The notes beneath the pieces were generated by a model. The model saw nothing but the letters and a program-made list of their open reading frames with translations, ran no database searches and had not been told where the DNA came from. From the NCBI GenBank assembly GCA_947073645.1, contig CAMTMK010000014.1, positions 1-48,074 on the forward strand: a stretch of 48,074 nucleotides of DNA, given 5' to 3'. Below are positions 27,142 through 35,928 of this stretch, piece by piece (the first letter of the stretch is position 1; every line of letters begins with the position of its first letter). This DNA is from an uncultured bacterium (GTDB lineage: Bacteria > Cyanobacteriota > Vampirovibrionia > Gastranaerophilales > Gastranaerophilaceae). Both the position numbers and the translations under genes were made by a program.

Positions 27142-28018
27142 AATAGCGATTACTACGGGTGATCCTAACGGGATTGGCGCAGAGATTACGATAAAGGCTT
27201 TGAACAAGCTTTCTCCTGAAAATGTCATATTGATATCTAATCGTAAGGTTTTAGATTTTTATGGAAAACTAAATAAGGATTATGAGATAATTGAAATTCC
27301 TTATGATGTTGAAGTTGCGCCGGGGAAAATTACAAAAGAAGCGGGCGAATTTTCATTCCAATCAGTGAAAAAAGCCTGTCAAATAGGAGCAAAAGCTATA
27401 GTTACCGCTCCCGTTGCTAAAAACGCATTATATCTTGCAGGACATAAATTTAACGGGCAGACTGAAATTTTACAAAAATATCTGGCGCGTGATGGACAGC
27501 TCGCCGAAATGCTTTTTGTTGCAGGCGGTTTTAGAGTTTTGCTTTTGACGCGTCATGTTGCCTTGAAAGAAATTTCTTTATCAAAAGAAATGGTTGTTGA
27601 GAAAATTTCTAATTTAAAAAACTTTTTTGTTTCGCATCTTGGAATAAAAGAGCCAAAATTTGCACTGTGTGCGTTTAATCCTCACGCGGGCGAGGATGGA
27701 ATCTTAGGACGTGAGGAAATTGAAATTTTACAGCCTGCGGTTGATAAGTTGCGTGCGTGCGGGGTAAATATTACAAATCCGCTTCCTGCTGATACTTTGT
27801 TTGTAAAAGCTCTCGATTATGACTGCTGTATTGCAAACTATCACGATCAGGGGTTAATCCCGATTAAAACAGTTGCCGGTGATAAGACTGTTAATATGAC
27901 AATCGGTTTGGATATAATAAGAACCTCACCGGGACATGGAACTGCATTTGATATTGCAGGGAAAAACATTGCGGATGAAACAGGCATGATAGAAGCGATA
28001 AAAGCTGTATTAGACTAA
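27134..28018 (+). CDS. pdxA: 4-hydroxythreonine-4-phosphate dehydrogenase (PdxA/PdxA2)
   Basis: NAD-dependent oxidation of 4-hydroxythreonine 4-phosphate in pyridoxal phosphate synthesis, or of a threonate/erythronate 4-phosphate for PdxA2. The 294-residue protein is somewhat shorter than the E. coli enzyme. Motifs are TTGDPNGIGAE (7-17), GHKFNGQTEIL (H104, substrate), TRHVALKEI, NYHDQGLIP (H237) and SPGHGTAFDIAG (H268); the last three supply metal ligands. It overlaps the kinase gene by 8 bases, which favours a linked kinase-dehydrogenase pathway. Confidence 0.9.
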   Translation: MNKIAITTGDPNGIGAEITIKALNKLSPENVILISNRKVLDFYGKLNKDYEIIEIPYDVEVAPGKITKEAGEFSFQSVKKACQIGAKAIVTAPVAKNALYLAGHKFNGQTEILQKYLARDGQLAEMLFVAGGFRVLLLTRHVALKEISLSKEMVVEKISNLKNFFVSHLGIKEPKFALCAFNPHAGEDGILGREEIEILQPAVDKLRACGVNITNPLPADTLFVKALDYDCCIANYHDQGLIPIKTVAGDKTVNMTIGLDIIRTSPGHGTAFDIAGKNIADETGMIEAIKAVLD

Positions 28019-28701
28019 AATTTATAATCAGATTGCAACTGCCAGTTATCATATTGAAATAGAGCTCCACAATATGCACCCGATTTAGTTTTGTTACACC
28101 CATGACCTGCACCGTTTAGGAGTGTGTTTCTTGGTAATCCATGCCCATAAAAATACACCCCCGCTACTTTAATATTATGAAAACTGTCATTAAATGCTCC
28201 TGGAGTTATGGTTAGAACAAAGTTATCAATACCATATTTGTCCGGTCTTTTATTACCATTTACATCACAATAAATATGTAAATGTTTATTGTCTTGTTTT
28301 CTGAAAGCTATGTAAGTACCGTCAGCAAGTTGAATTTTATAAAAGGATGATGTTTTTATTTGCTCTTCGTATGTTCCATTTAATCCGTATATAATTCCGT
28401 TAGAATTCCAACAACCGTTAGAAGTTTTACAGTTTTTAGTAATATTTAAATTTTTCAAAAGATAAGTTTCAACAAACTGTTGCAAATTTAAATCCCAGTT
28501 CCAATATTGGAGTTCACCATTTTCAATAGTAGTTTGATTGATATTTTGAGAAAATATTGAATATAATTTTTTAGCTCTAGATATATTTACTTCTCTTTGA
28601 TGTGTAGAGATAAGTGTAGGTATTGTAATTGCAGAAACAACACCTATAATCCCTAGAGTTATTAAAATTTCTGCTAAAGTAAAAGCGGTTTTATAATTCA
28701 T
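28015..28701 (-). CDS. Type IV prepilin-like protein
   Basis: A 228-residue relative of the genes at 6676 and 1111. It begins MNYKTAFTLAEILITLGIIGVV, with cleavage expected before FTLAE. The soluble domain has IQLADGTYIAF and the motif CDVNGNKRPDKYGIDNFVLTI, the form of which (acidic residue, NG, K, P, G, D) suggests a conserved loop, perhaps for calcium. Five cysteines (NCKTSNGCW, HIYCD, HGCNK, YCGA) may form disulfides. AGGAG is 7 bases upstream. The gene ends by overlapping pdxA by 4 bases on the other strand and is divergent from an XRE regulator. Confidence 0.88.
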   Translation of the reverse strand: MNYKTAFTLAEILITLGIIGVVSAITIPTLISTHQREVNISRAKKLYSIFSQNINQTTIENGELQYWNWDLNLQQFVETYLLKNLNITKNCKTSNGCWNSNGIIYGLNGTYEEQIKTSSFYKIQLADGTYIAFRKQDNKHLHIYCDVNGNKRPDKYGIDNFVLTITPGAFNDSFHNIKVAGVYFYGHGLPRNTLLNGAGHGCNKTKSGAYCGALFQYDNWQLQSDYKF

Positions 28702-28712
28702 CTATGTCTCCT

Positions 28713-28742
28713 ATCCAAATGTCTCGTACGAGACATTTGGAT
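28713..28742. promoter_or_regulatory. Perfect 30-bp palindrome between prepilin and XRE genes
   Basis: The left half reads ATCCAAATGTCTCGT and the right half is its exact reverse complement, with no spacer. It begins directly beside the prepilin ribosome binding site (28708-28712) and ends 25 bases before the XRE start, so it occupies the centre of the divergent control region. A -10 for the XRE gene (TATAAAT, 28754-28760) would put its -35 in the right half. It is probably the operator of the XRE regulator; in the prepilin mRNA the same sequence could fold into a hairpin that hides the ribosome binding site. Confidence 0.85.
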
Positions 28743-28767
28743 TTATATTAACATATAAATTGAGTTT

Positions 28768-29037
28768 ATGCAAGCTTCAAAAATCAAAAAAAATGAAGAA
28801 ATATGTAAACTTCTTGGCGAAGTTGTACAAGAATTGAAAGGTAAAAAGAAAAAATCAATTCTTGCTTATGAAAGTGATTTACCAAGAAGTGTTGTTTATT
28901 ATATTTTAGAAGGTAAAAAAGATCCTCAGCTTACTACACTATGGCGATTGGCATTGGGTTTAGATATGAGACCATCTGAACTTTTAAAGATTATTGAAGA
29001 TAGAGTAGAAGGTGGTTGGGATTCATTTTTAGATTAA
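28768..29037 (+). CDS. XRE-family helix-turn-helix regulator
   Basis: An 89-residue single-domain DNA-binding protein. The helix-turn-helix runs from about 29 to 52 (KKSILAYESDLPRSVVYYILEG) followed by KKDPQLTTLWRLALGLDMRPSELL, the pattern of the XRE family. The ATG has no ribosome binding site and lies about 8 bases after a TATAAAT box, so a leaderless or nearly leaderless mRNA is likely. It is divergent from the prepilin gene across a 30-bp palindrome, its likely operator. Its sequence differs from the XRE protein at 7437, so the two cassettes are not recent copies. Confidence 0.87.
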   Translation: MQASKIKKNEEICKLLGEVVQELKGKKKKSILAYESDLPRSVVYYILEGKKDPQLTTLWRLALGLDMRPSELLKIIEDRVEGGWDSFLD

Positions 29038-29067
29038 AAAAAAGACCTCATAAGAGGTCTTTTTTTT
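29036..29067. terminator. Bidirectional intrinsic terminator
   Basis: GACCTC and GAGGTC pair around ATAA, flanked by long A- and T-runs, between the XRE stop and the secF stop. It shares the GACCTC/GAGGTC core with the terminator at 7654 behind the other XRE gene. Confidence 0.92.
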
Positions 29068-30034
29068 ATGCTGTTTGTTGTTTATCGTTCCAAAAATCGA
29101 CTAACATACTGCAGAAGAATATACTTGAATATGTTCCGATTGCAATACCGAGTATCATACACAGTACAAAATCTCTTGTTGTTACACCGCCCCACAAGTA
29201 TAGTGCAAGCAATGTAATCAATGTTGTTAGTGATGTATTGATACTTCTTGTTAATGTTTGGTTTACAGAAGCATCAACGATTTCACCGAATGACATTTTT
29301 TTAGAGTAATATCTTAAGTTTTCTCTAATTCTGTCAAATACAACGATTGTATCGTGAACTGAAAAACCGATTACAGTTAAGATTGCCGTAATAAACAAGC
29401 CGTCGATTTGGACATTGTAAACAAGTCCTAAAATTGAGAATGCGCCGACAACGAAGATTACATCGTGAAATACACCTAAAATTGCAGCAAGCGCATAATC
29501 AAATCTAAATCTGAATGAAAGATATGCAACAATTCCTAAAAATGCAAGAGTTACTGCAATTAATGAGTTTTTGAATAATTCTTTACCCATTGTAGGACCT
29601 ACTGAACTTACTGAAATTAATTCAGGGTTGTCATAGTTTCTGGTCAAGCATTCTGTAATTTTGTCAGCATCATCAGAACCTTCTTCGATAAATTTTGTTC
29701 TGATAGAAATTATTGAATTAATATTTGATTTAGTGTTTTCTTGTTGAGTGTTATTAACGTTAAGGATTTGAATGTAAGGGTTTTCAACGCCAATACCTTC
29801 CAAAGCTTCTCTTGTTTTTGTCACGTCACTGTTTTCAAGTTTTTGTTCCAAGCCGTATTGTAAAATAGTTCCACCTGTATAGTCGATACCGACTTTCAAT
29901 GGTGCGTGGTTAGAATATGTCACTGCGGAATAAATCATTGCAATGATACCGGGAACCAATAGTATGGTTGTCAAAAGCATCCACCACCATCTGTATTTTA
30001 CGACTTTTACTTTATGTGTTGTTAAATTTATCAT
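29066..30034 (-). CDS. secF: Protein translocase subunit SecF
   Basis: The 322-residue membrane protein has six predicted helices and a large first periplasmic loop (LKVGIDYTGGTILQYGLEQ). The conserved helix-4 motif is GFSVHDTIVVFDRIRENL, and RSINTSLTTLITLLALYLWGG follows. SecF works with SecD to pull exported proteins across the membrane using the proton gradient. It starts 9 bases after the secD stop. Confidence 0.96.
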   Translation of the reverse strand: MINLTTHKVKVVKYRWWWMLLTTILLVPGIIAMIYSAVTYSNHAPLKVGIDYTGGTILQYGLEQKLENSDVTKTREALEGIGVENPYIQILNVNNTQQENTKSNINSIISIRTKFIEEGSDDADKITECLTRNYDNPELISVSSVGPTMGKELFKNSLIAVTLAFLGIVAYLSFRFRFDYALAAILGVFHDVIFVVGAFSILGLVYNVQIDGLFITAILTVIGFSVHDTIVVFDRIRENLRYYSKKMSFGEIVDASVNQTLTRSINTSLTTLITLLALYLWGGVTTRDFVLCMILGIAIGTYSSIFFCSMLVDFWNDKQQTA

Positions 30035-30043
30035 TATAGTCTC

Positions 30044-31351
30044 CTAATCTAGTATTCCAAAACGAGCTTTTTCACGTTTTGTTTCTGTAGCTTCATAACT
30101 TTGTCCGATTTCGTCTTTTTTCAAGCCGAACAGTGCAGGATGTTTAAGTTCTCCTGTACCGAAGATTAAGTGCATGAAGTTTTTAGTAACTGTAATTGCT
30201 GTAAACATTGACACCATAACACCGATTGCAAGTGTTAATGCAAAACCTTTTACAACACTTGTTCCTAAAAGGTAAAGAATTGTGCAGGTTATGATTGTTG
30301 TCATATTTGAGTCGAAAATACTAGTGAATGCTCTGTCAAAGCCTGAATTAATTGCAGTAAATAAGTTTCTGCCCGCTCTTAATTCTTCTTTAGTTCTTTC
30401 AAAAATCAAAATGTTAGCATCAACTGCCATACCTATTGAAAGGATAAAGCCTGCAATACCTGCAAGAGTAAGGGTTACAGGGATTGTTTTGAATAATGCA
30501 AACAGGATTAAACTATATATAATTAATGCAATGTCTGCGATTACGCCGGGTACGTGGTAGAATAAAATCATAAATACCATTACGGCAGAAAGTCCTATGA
30601 TACCTGCTTTTCTTGATTTTGCAATACTGTCTGCGCCAAGTGTAGGACCTACAGTGTTTTCTTCAACGATTTTGGCAGGAACTGGTAATGCACCTGCGTT
30701 TAGTAAATTAACCATTCTTTCTGCTTCTTCGTAAGCAAATCCGCTGTCACCGCCTGAAATTTGAGCTTTACCGCCATAAATTGCTTCGTTTACTCGTGGA
30801 GCAGATTGAAGTTCTCCGTCAAAGAATATTGCCATTTGCTGACCTACCAAAGCTTTTGTGAGGTCTGCGAATTTTTTAGCACCTTCTGCGTTAAATTCTA
30901 ATGAAACAACCCATTGTCCTGTTGCATCAGTGCTTAGGATTGATTTAGAAAGGTCTTGACCTGTCAAACCTGTTGATACCCAAATCGGTGAGCCGTCTGA
31001 GGCTTTGCCTTCTTTTTTAAATTCTAATTGAGCAGTTTCGCCGATAAAAGCTTTTGCTTCTTTTAAATCAGTAACGTTTGGAATTTCTACCAATAATCTT
31101 TTATCGCCGACTTGCTGAACAACTGTTTCTGCAACACCGAGTTTGTTAACACGTTGTTCGATTGCGAATTGAAGTCTGTTCATAACTTCAGGTGTGATTT
31201 TTGCGATGCTTTCTGTGGTTTCGGCTTCAAGAAGCAATCTTGAACCGCCGACCAAATCAAGCCCTAATTTTGTTGGTTTTACGAAGATAAGTATTGATGA
31301 CACAATCACTACCGCCACGATAAACCAAAACATTAAAATTTTGTTTTTCAT
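30044..31351 (-). CDS. secD: Protein translocase subunit SecD
   Basis: The 435-residue protein has one N-terminal helix, then GLDLVGGSRLLLEAET, a periplasmic P1 domain that is shorter than in E. coli, and five C-terminal helices with GMAVDANILIFERTKEELR. It forms the SecDF complex with the following gene. The C-terminal 35 residues are charged and cytoplasmic. It is preceded by a 135-base spacer after dapA. Confidence 0.96.
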   Translation of the reverse strand: MKNKILMFWFIVAVVIVSSILIFVKPTKLGLDLVGGSRLLLEAETTESIAKITPEVMNRLQFAIEQRVNKLGVAETVVQQVGDKRLLVEIPNVTDLKEAKAFIGETAQLEFKKEGKASDGSPIWVSTGLTGQDLSKSILSTDATGQWVVSLEFNAEGAKKFADLTKALVGQQMAIFFDGELQSAPRVNEAIYGGKAQISGGDSGFAYEEAERMVNLLNAGALPVPAKIVEENTVGPTLGADSIAKSRKAGIIGLSAVMVFMILFYHVPGVIADIALIIYSLILFALFKTIPVTLTLAGIAGFILSIGMAVDANILIFERTKEELRAGRNLFTAINSGFDRAFTSIFDSNMTTIITCTILYLLGTSVVKGFALTLAIGVMVSMFTAITVTKNFMHLIFGTGELKHPALFGLKKDEIGQSYEATETKREKARFGILD

Positions 31352-31486
31352 TTCTTTTACCCTTTTTTATAGATTTTCTTATTATTTTTTATATTTTTGT
31401 TAGTCGCTCGCTTGTGCTCGCTCCCATTTTATTCCTCTTTATATTATCTTATTTAAGATAATAATTTTTGTTATAGTCTGACCGGG
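31352..31486 (-). promoter_or_regulatory. Spacer before secD with AGCGAGC repeats and a hairpin
   Basis: Read on the minus strand, the spacer holds a hairpin (ATTATCTT 31443-31450 with AAGATAAT 31455-31462) followed, with an AGAGG ribosome binding site, by a 12-codon frame starting MGASTSERL. This frame covers a tract in which AGCGAGC occurs twice (31403-31424). The tract resembles those in the rpoB leader. It could be a leader peptide or a repeat remnant; no promoter is certain. Confidence 0.4.
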
Positions 31487-32380
31487 CTAATCTTCATTGA
31501 TTTTGTCAAGAACTGCAAACAAGTCTTGTTTTTCTGCATCTGTTAACTCAACCAGCGGACGTCTTACGTAATCCTCAATCAAACCTTTATGAGCAAGTGC
31601 TGCTTTTACAGGAATTGGATTTGGCGCCATAAATAATTTTCTGAAAGCAGGATATAATTTCTTGTGCATATTAACAGCGGGAAGAAATTCACCTGTTTTA
31701 TAGTTTCTAATCATTGATTTGATTTGTGAACCAAAAATGTGAGAAGCAACAGAAACAACACCTCTTGCGCCCAGTGACATCATCGGAAGCGTCAAGCTGT
31801 CGTCGCCTGAAAGGATTGAGAAATCTTCAGGACATGCAAGTTTCATTTCTGTAACCATATCCATATCGCCGAAGCTTTGTTTGATAGCTACGATGTTCTG
31901 ATGTTTTTCAGCGAGTTCTGCAACAGTTTGAGGAAGCATATTTACACCTGTTCTTCCCGGAATGTTATAAATAATAACAGGAAGGTTTGTGCTTTCTGCA
32001 ACGGCTGAGAAATGTTCAATCATACCTTTTTGAGAGGGTTTGTTATAATAAGGAACGACTGAAAGAATTGCATCAACTTCTTCTTTCTGCGCCCATTTTG
32101 CAGCCATAACAGCAGTATCTGTAGAGTTTGAACCTGCGTTCATAATAACTTTAGCTTTATTTGCAACCGCACGTTTTACTGTGCTCAAAAGTTCAAATTC
32201 TTCTTCATGTGTAAGTGTAGGACCTTCGCCAGTAGTCCCTGCAACAAGAACAGCGTCTGTTCCGTGTGTGATTAAATATTTAGCAAGTTCTTCGGCTTTA
32301 TTATAGTCAATTTCGCGTTTAGAATTAAACGGAGTAACCATTGCTGTAATAACTTCACCTGCATCGTATCTTAAAGCCAT
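31487..32380 (-). CDS. dapA: 4-hydroxy-tetrahydrodipicolinate synthase
   Basis: Condenses pyruvate and aspartate semialdehyde in the first committed step of lysine and diaminopimelate synthesis, so it also feeds peptidoglycan. The 297-residue length is normal. Motifs are AGTTGEGPTLT (threonine pair), YNIPGRTGVNM (catalytic tyrosine), NIVAIKQSFGD (Schiff-base lysine) and SGDDSLTLPMM. GAGG precedes the start. No other dap gene is nearby. Confidence 0.97.
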   Translation of the reverse strand: MALRYDAGEVITAMVTPFNSKREIDYNKAEELAKYLITHGTDAVLVAGTTGEGPTLTHEEEFELLSTVKRAVANKAKVIMNAGSNSTDTAVMAAKWAQKEEVDAILSVVPYYNKPSQKGMIEHFSAVAESTNLPVIIYNIPGRTGVNMLPQTVAELAEKHQNIVAIKQSFGDMDMVTEMKLACPEDFSILSGDDSLTLPMMSLGARGVVSVASHIFGSQIKSMIRNYKTGEFLPAVNMHKKLYPAFRKLFMAPNPIPVKAALAHKGLIEDYVRRPLVELTDAEKQDLFAVLDKINED

Positions 32381-32509
32381 ATTAAATACCTCATAATTAT
32401 ACTCTATCCCTGAGTTTAATTATAAAACAAAAGCGTGAAAAATGTTCAAATATTAAGTTATTTTTTATTTTTTTGTTCAAATTTATAGTTTATGATAACA
32501 TTTATATAT

Positions 32510-33112
32510 ATGGACTTGAAAAGCAGATTACAAAATTTGAGTAAGAAACAGAAAGCTTATATCGGCGCTTTTGCTGTTATAGTGTCGCTTTTAATGTGGG
32601 CATTTATATCGGCGGGTGTTATTACACACAATTTTAACAGAAGCCAGCTTCAAACCGACCAAAACAGGCAGGAAGCTTTAATCAAAGGCATTATTCTTAC
32701 TGAAACCAAGGATGAAAAAAAATATTGGGAAATATACGGTGAGAGCGGAAACTATGACAGTAAAAACGGTATAGCCATGCTCAACAATCTTGTTGGAAAC
32801 TTTTATAATGATAATAATGAAGTTTCTATGAGTTTTGAATCTTCAAGAGGTACGTATAATGAGGCTAAATCTCAAATTATATTGTATGATGATACATTTA
32901 TTGTATTAAAAGATTTTACAACATTAAGGGCTGATAAACTTGTTTGGTCGGGAAAAGATGTTCCGATTACGGCAGAAGGAAATGTGAGAATTACAAGAAA
33001 CAGTGATTTTATCGCTACAGCTTCAAAGGTGGAAATCAGTCCTGAATATGACAGGTTTAAAATTATTGGAAATGCTGTTTCTAAAGTTTATAGTGATAAG
33101 GAGATAAAGTGA
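32510..33112 (+). CDS. lptC: LPS export protein LptC-like (DUF1239)
   Basis: The protein has about 200 residues from ATG 32510; an in-frame ATG at 32492 adds six residues and neither start has a ribosome binding site. After a basic N-terminus (LKSRLQNLSKKQKAY) comes one membrane helix (IGAFAVIVSLLMWAFISAGV) and then a periplasmic domain of beta strands (GESGNYDSKNGIAMLNNL, LRADKLVWSGKDVPITAEGNVRI), the jellyroll of LptC. It is followed by an LptA-like gene, which supports its role in the lipopolysaccharide bridge to the outer membrane. Confidence 0.85.
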   Translation: MDLKSRLQNLSKKQKAYIGAFAVIVSLLMWAFISAGVITHNFNRSQLQTDQNRQEALIKGIILTETKDEKKYWEIYGESGNYDSKNGIAMLNNLVGNFYNDNNEVSMSFESSRGTYNEAKSQIILYDDTFIVLKDFTTLRADKLVWSGKDVPITAEGNVRITRNSDFIATASKVEISPEYDRFKIIGNAVSKVYSDKEIK

Positions 33113-34095
33113 AAAAGTTATTAGGAATAATTACAGCGGTTATATTAACTGCAGGTTTGCTGGTACAGGCTTCCGATCTTGTTATTGAATCAAAAACTCA
33201 AAGCTATGAAGAAAAAGAAAATAAGATAAAATTTGACGGTGATGTAAAAGTTACCATTGATGACTTGAAGGTTGTAGGAGAATCTGCGGATGTAAGTATG
33301 GATAAAGACCAAAAACTTGATACCGCTACTTTCTATGACAAACCTTATGCGTTTGAGATTAAGAAAAACAAAAAACGCGAAGTTAAGGCTAATATTTTAC
33401 AGCTTTCGTTGATTACAAAAGTTGTAAAAGCTCAGGGTGATACACAGTCAATCGTATTTGAGGGAAAAACTCCCGTTGTTGTAATCAATGCCGATGAACA
33501 AGAATATGATACAAAAACAGGGGTTATGACCGCAAATGGTGCCGTAACTATTTTGTATAAAGAATTGGAAACTTTTTCTGATAAAGCAAAAGTTAAGACT
33601 AATAAAAACGGTGATTTGAAAGACATTGAACTTATCGGTAATGCAAGAATTAAACAGCAGGGCGGAAATGAGTCTTTTGCTGACAGATTCTTTTATAATG
33701 CAGGTACAAAAGTTTTGACGGCTGTCGGCAATACTACATCAAATGCGGTTATGGATGATGGCAAAAAACTTGTTTTAAAATCTGCGCGTCAGGAATATAT
33801 TCAAGATAAAAATATATTTAATGCGTCAGGCAATGTTCAGGTTTGGTATCAGGATTATCATGCGGTTGGACCTAAAATTACAGTTTATCCTAACAAAGAA
33901 GGCAAACCTAATGAAGTTTACTTTACAGGACGTTCAAGTATTACACAGGGTGTAAGAACAATTTATGCGGATAAAATCAGAATGACAATGAGTCCGAAAG
34001 ATTTCCATGCTGATGGAAATACAAGAACTGTTATTAAAAATATCGGTTCTAACAACGGCGACAAGAATGACAGTGGAATGGGGTTAGGATTATAA
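33109..34095 (+). CDS. lptA: LptA/OstA-like periplasmic protein
   Basis: The 328-residue protein starts at GTG 33109, which overlaps the LptC stop and is preceded by AAGGAG. A signal peptide (MKKLLGIITAVILTAGLLVQA) precedes repeated OstA-type strands (IKFDGDVKVTIDDLKVVGES, TANGAVTILYKELETFSDKA, FNASGNVQVWYQDYHAVGPK). It is about twice as long as E. coli LptA, perhaps with two OstA units, and would form the periplasmic bridge for lipopolysaccharide with LptC. Confidence 0.85.
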   Translation: MKKLLGIITAVILTAGLLVQASDLVIESKTQSYEEKENKIKFDGDVKVTIDDLKVVGESADVSMDKDQKLDTATFYDKPYAFEIKKNKKREVKANILQLSLITKVVKAQGDTQSIVFEGKTPVVVINADEQEYDTKTGVMTANGAVTILYKELETFSDKAKVKTNKNGDLKDIELIGNARIKQQGGNESFADRFFYNAGTKVLTAVGNTTSNAVMDDGKKLVLKSARQEYIQDKNIFNASGNVQVWYQDYHAVGPKITVYPNKEGKPNEVYFTGRSSITQGVRTIYADKIRMTMSPKDFHADGNTRTVIKNIGSNNGDKNDSGMGLGL

Positions 34096-34862
34096 TGAAT
34101 ATAGATACAGCTTTAGAATTTTATAATAAAGGTGAATACAAAGAGGCAATTGATGCTTTCAGTGTTGTTTTGGAAGAGTGTCCCGATAATGCAGAGCTTT
34201 ATAACAATATTGCTTTGTGTTATGCAAATCTTGGAGATTATGAAAGGGCAGAAAAGAATTACTTGAGAGCGCAGGAGTTAAACCCGAAATTGGCTCAGGT
34301 TTATATAAATCTTGCTGATATCTATTATCGTAATAAAGACATGGGTAATGGTATCGGACTTATTACTACTGGGATTTGTGAAATCCCTGATAATATGGTT
34401 TTACGCCATTATCTTGCAAGATTTTATATGGAAGATGCAAAACTTGATTTGGCAATTGATGAACTTGAAACAATTTTAGAAGTTCAGCCTGATAATTATG
34501 ATGTATATTATGATTTGGGTAAAGTTCATTTTGAGCTTGGAAACTATGCTTGTGCTATAGAAAATTTTGAAAATGTTCTTGAGTATAAAAGTGAAAATCC
34601 TTGGATTTATTATTATCTTGGGGAAGCTTATGAGGCTAATGATGAGATTGATAAGGCAATTTCAAACTTTTTGAAAGCTATTGCACGCAATGAAGCTTTT
34701 TCACCGGCTTATAAAAAGGTTGCAATTTTATTTATGGCACGTGGTGATTATGAAGATGCGATTGAATATTTTGAAGATTATATTAATCTTGATATTCCCG
34801 AAGAAGAAGCAGGTAAAATCAGAGAGCTGGTAGAGAGAATTAAGAAAAAACAAAATGGATAA
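34095..34862 (+). CDS. Tetratricopeptide repeat protein
   Basis: The 255-residue soluble protein is made of about six to seven TPR units of 34 residues, for example YNNIALCYANLGDYERAEKN, VYINLADIYYRNKDMGNG and WIYYYLGEAYEANDEIDKAI. It has no signal peptide. Its ATG overlaps the LptA stop by one base, and its end overlaps dprA by 8 bases, so it is translated in the same operon. TPR repeats bind partner proteins; the partner is unknown, and a link to the LptA/LptC machinery is only suggested by position. Confidence 0.9.
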   Translation: MNIDTALEFYNKGEYKEAIDAFSVVLEECPDNAELYNNIALCYANLGDYERAEKNYLRAQELNPKLAQVYINLADIYYRNKDMGNGIGLITTGICEIPDNMVLRHYLARFYMEDAKLDLAIDELETILEVQPDNYDVYYDLGKVHFELGNYACAIENFENVLEYKSENPWIYYYLGEAYEANDEIDKAISNFLKAIARNEAFSPAYKKVAILFMARGDYEDAIEYFEDYINLDIPEEEAGKIRELVERIKKKQNG

Positions 34863-35928
34863 ATTTTGGATAGCTTTATCATCAATAGAGGAGTTGAGCA
34901 GTTCTTTTATACAAAAACTGTATAATCATTTTGGCGATATTGAAAAAGCTTTTAATGCGGATGATTTGTCTGCTATTGACGGGTTAACAGTTAAAAAAGC
35001 CGAAAAGTTCTTACGCCTTCGGGATAAAACAGACCCTGACAAAGCCTTGCAGTTAGTTTTAGACCGCGGTGTTAACTATTTGACGTTTGAGGATGAAAGA
35101 TATCCTCAAATGCTTCGTAATATTGATGATGCACCGTCAGTTTTATATTATAAAGGTGATTTATTTGATTGTAATTTGGACAGGGCATTGGCAGTTGTTG
35201 GCTCGCGAAGAGCAACTAGTTATGCTAAAGATGCGTTGACAAAGATTATTTCTGAATTAAACGGAACAGATATCTGTATAGTTTCGGGTCTTGCATCAGG
35301 TATTGATACAACGGCGCATATATCTGCGCTTGACAATAATCTGAAAACAATCGGTGTTATAGCAAGCGGTTTTGATTTTACATATCCTGCTTCAAATAAA
35401 GAGTTGTATAAACGGATTGAGAACGGGCATGGGGCTGTTTTGAGCGAATATTATCCTACATTTGAACCGTTGAAATTCCGTTTCCCTCAAAGAAACAGAA
35501 TTGTATCAGGTTTGAGTTACGGTACATTGGTGGCGGAAGCTTCTTTAAAAAGCGGAGCTTTAATTACTGCAAATTTAACTCTTGAACAAGGCAGAGAACT
35601 GATGTGCATACCCGGTCTTATTACTAATCCGAATACGCAGGGTATTTATAAGCTTCTCAAAAACGGTGCAACTTTAGTTACTTGTGCTGATGATGTTTTG
35701 GAGGCTTTGGGCTGGGAAGTTAAAATAGAGCAAAAAAGCTTGTTTGAATTGGATTTGTCGAAAGATGAACAAGTAATTTTTGATGCTCTTGAAATTGAGG
35801 ATAAATGTTTTGACGAGCTTCAAGCATTTACCGGATTAAGTGTTGATGATTTGTTGACCTACTTGACAACAATGGAGCTTAAAGGCATAATTAAACAGGT
35901 CGACGGGGATAGGTACAGGAAAATATAA
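34855..35928 (+). CDS. dprA: DNA processing protein DprA
   Basis: The 357-residue protein has an N-terminal helical domain (HhH/SAM like), then a Rossmann domain with AVVGSRRATSYAKDALTKI, VSGLASGIDTTAHISAL, FRFPQRNRIVSGLSYGTLV and a C-terminal winged helix (residues 300-357). DprA protects incoming single-stranded DNA and loads RecA during natural transformation. Together with the prepilin-like genes it hints at DNA uptake ability, but no comEA, comEC or pilus ATPase lies in the window. Confidence 0.95.
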   Translation: MDKFWIALSSIEELSSSFIQKLYNHFGDIEKAFNADDLSAIDGLTVKKAEKFLRLRDKTDPDKALQLVLDRGVNYLTFEDERYPQMLRNIDDAPSVLYYKGDLFDCNLDRALAVVGSRRATSYAKDALTKIISELNGTDICIVSGLASGIDTTAHISALDNNLKTIGVIASGFDFTYPASNKELYKRIENGHGAVLSEYYPTFEPLKFRFPQRNRIVSGLSYGTLVAEASLKSGALITANLTLEQGRELMCIPGLITNPNTQGIYKLLKNGATLVTCADDVLEALGWEVKIEQKSLFELDLSKDEQVIFDALEIEDKCFDELQAFTGLSVDDLLTYLTTMELKGIIKQVDGDRYRKI

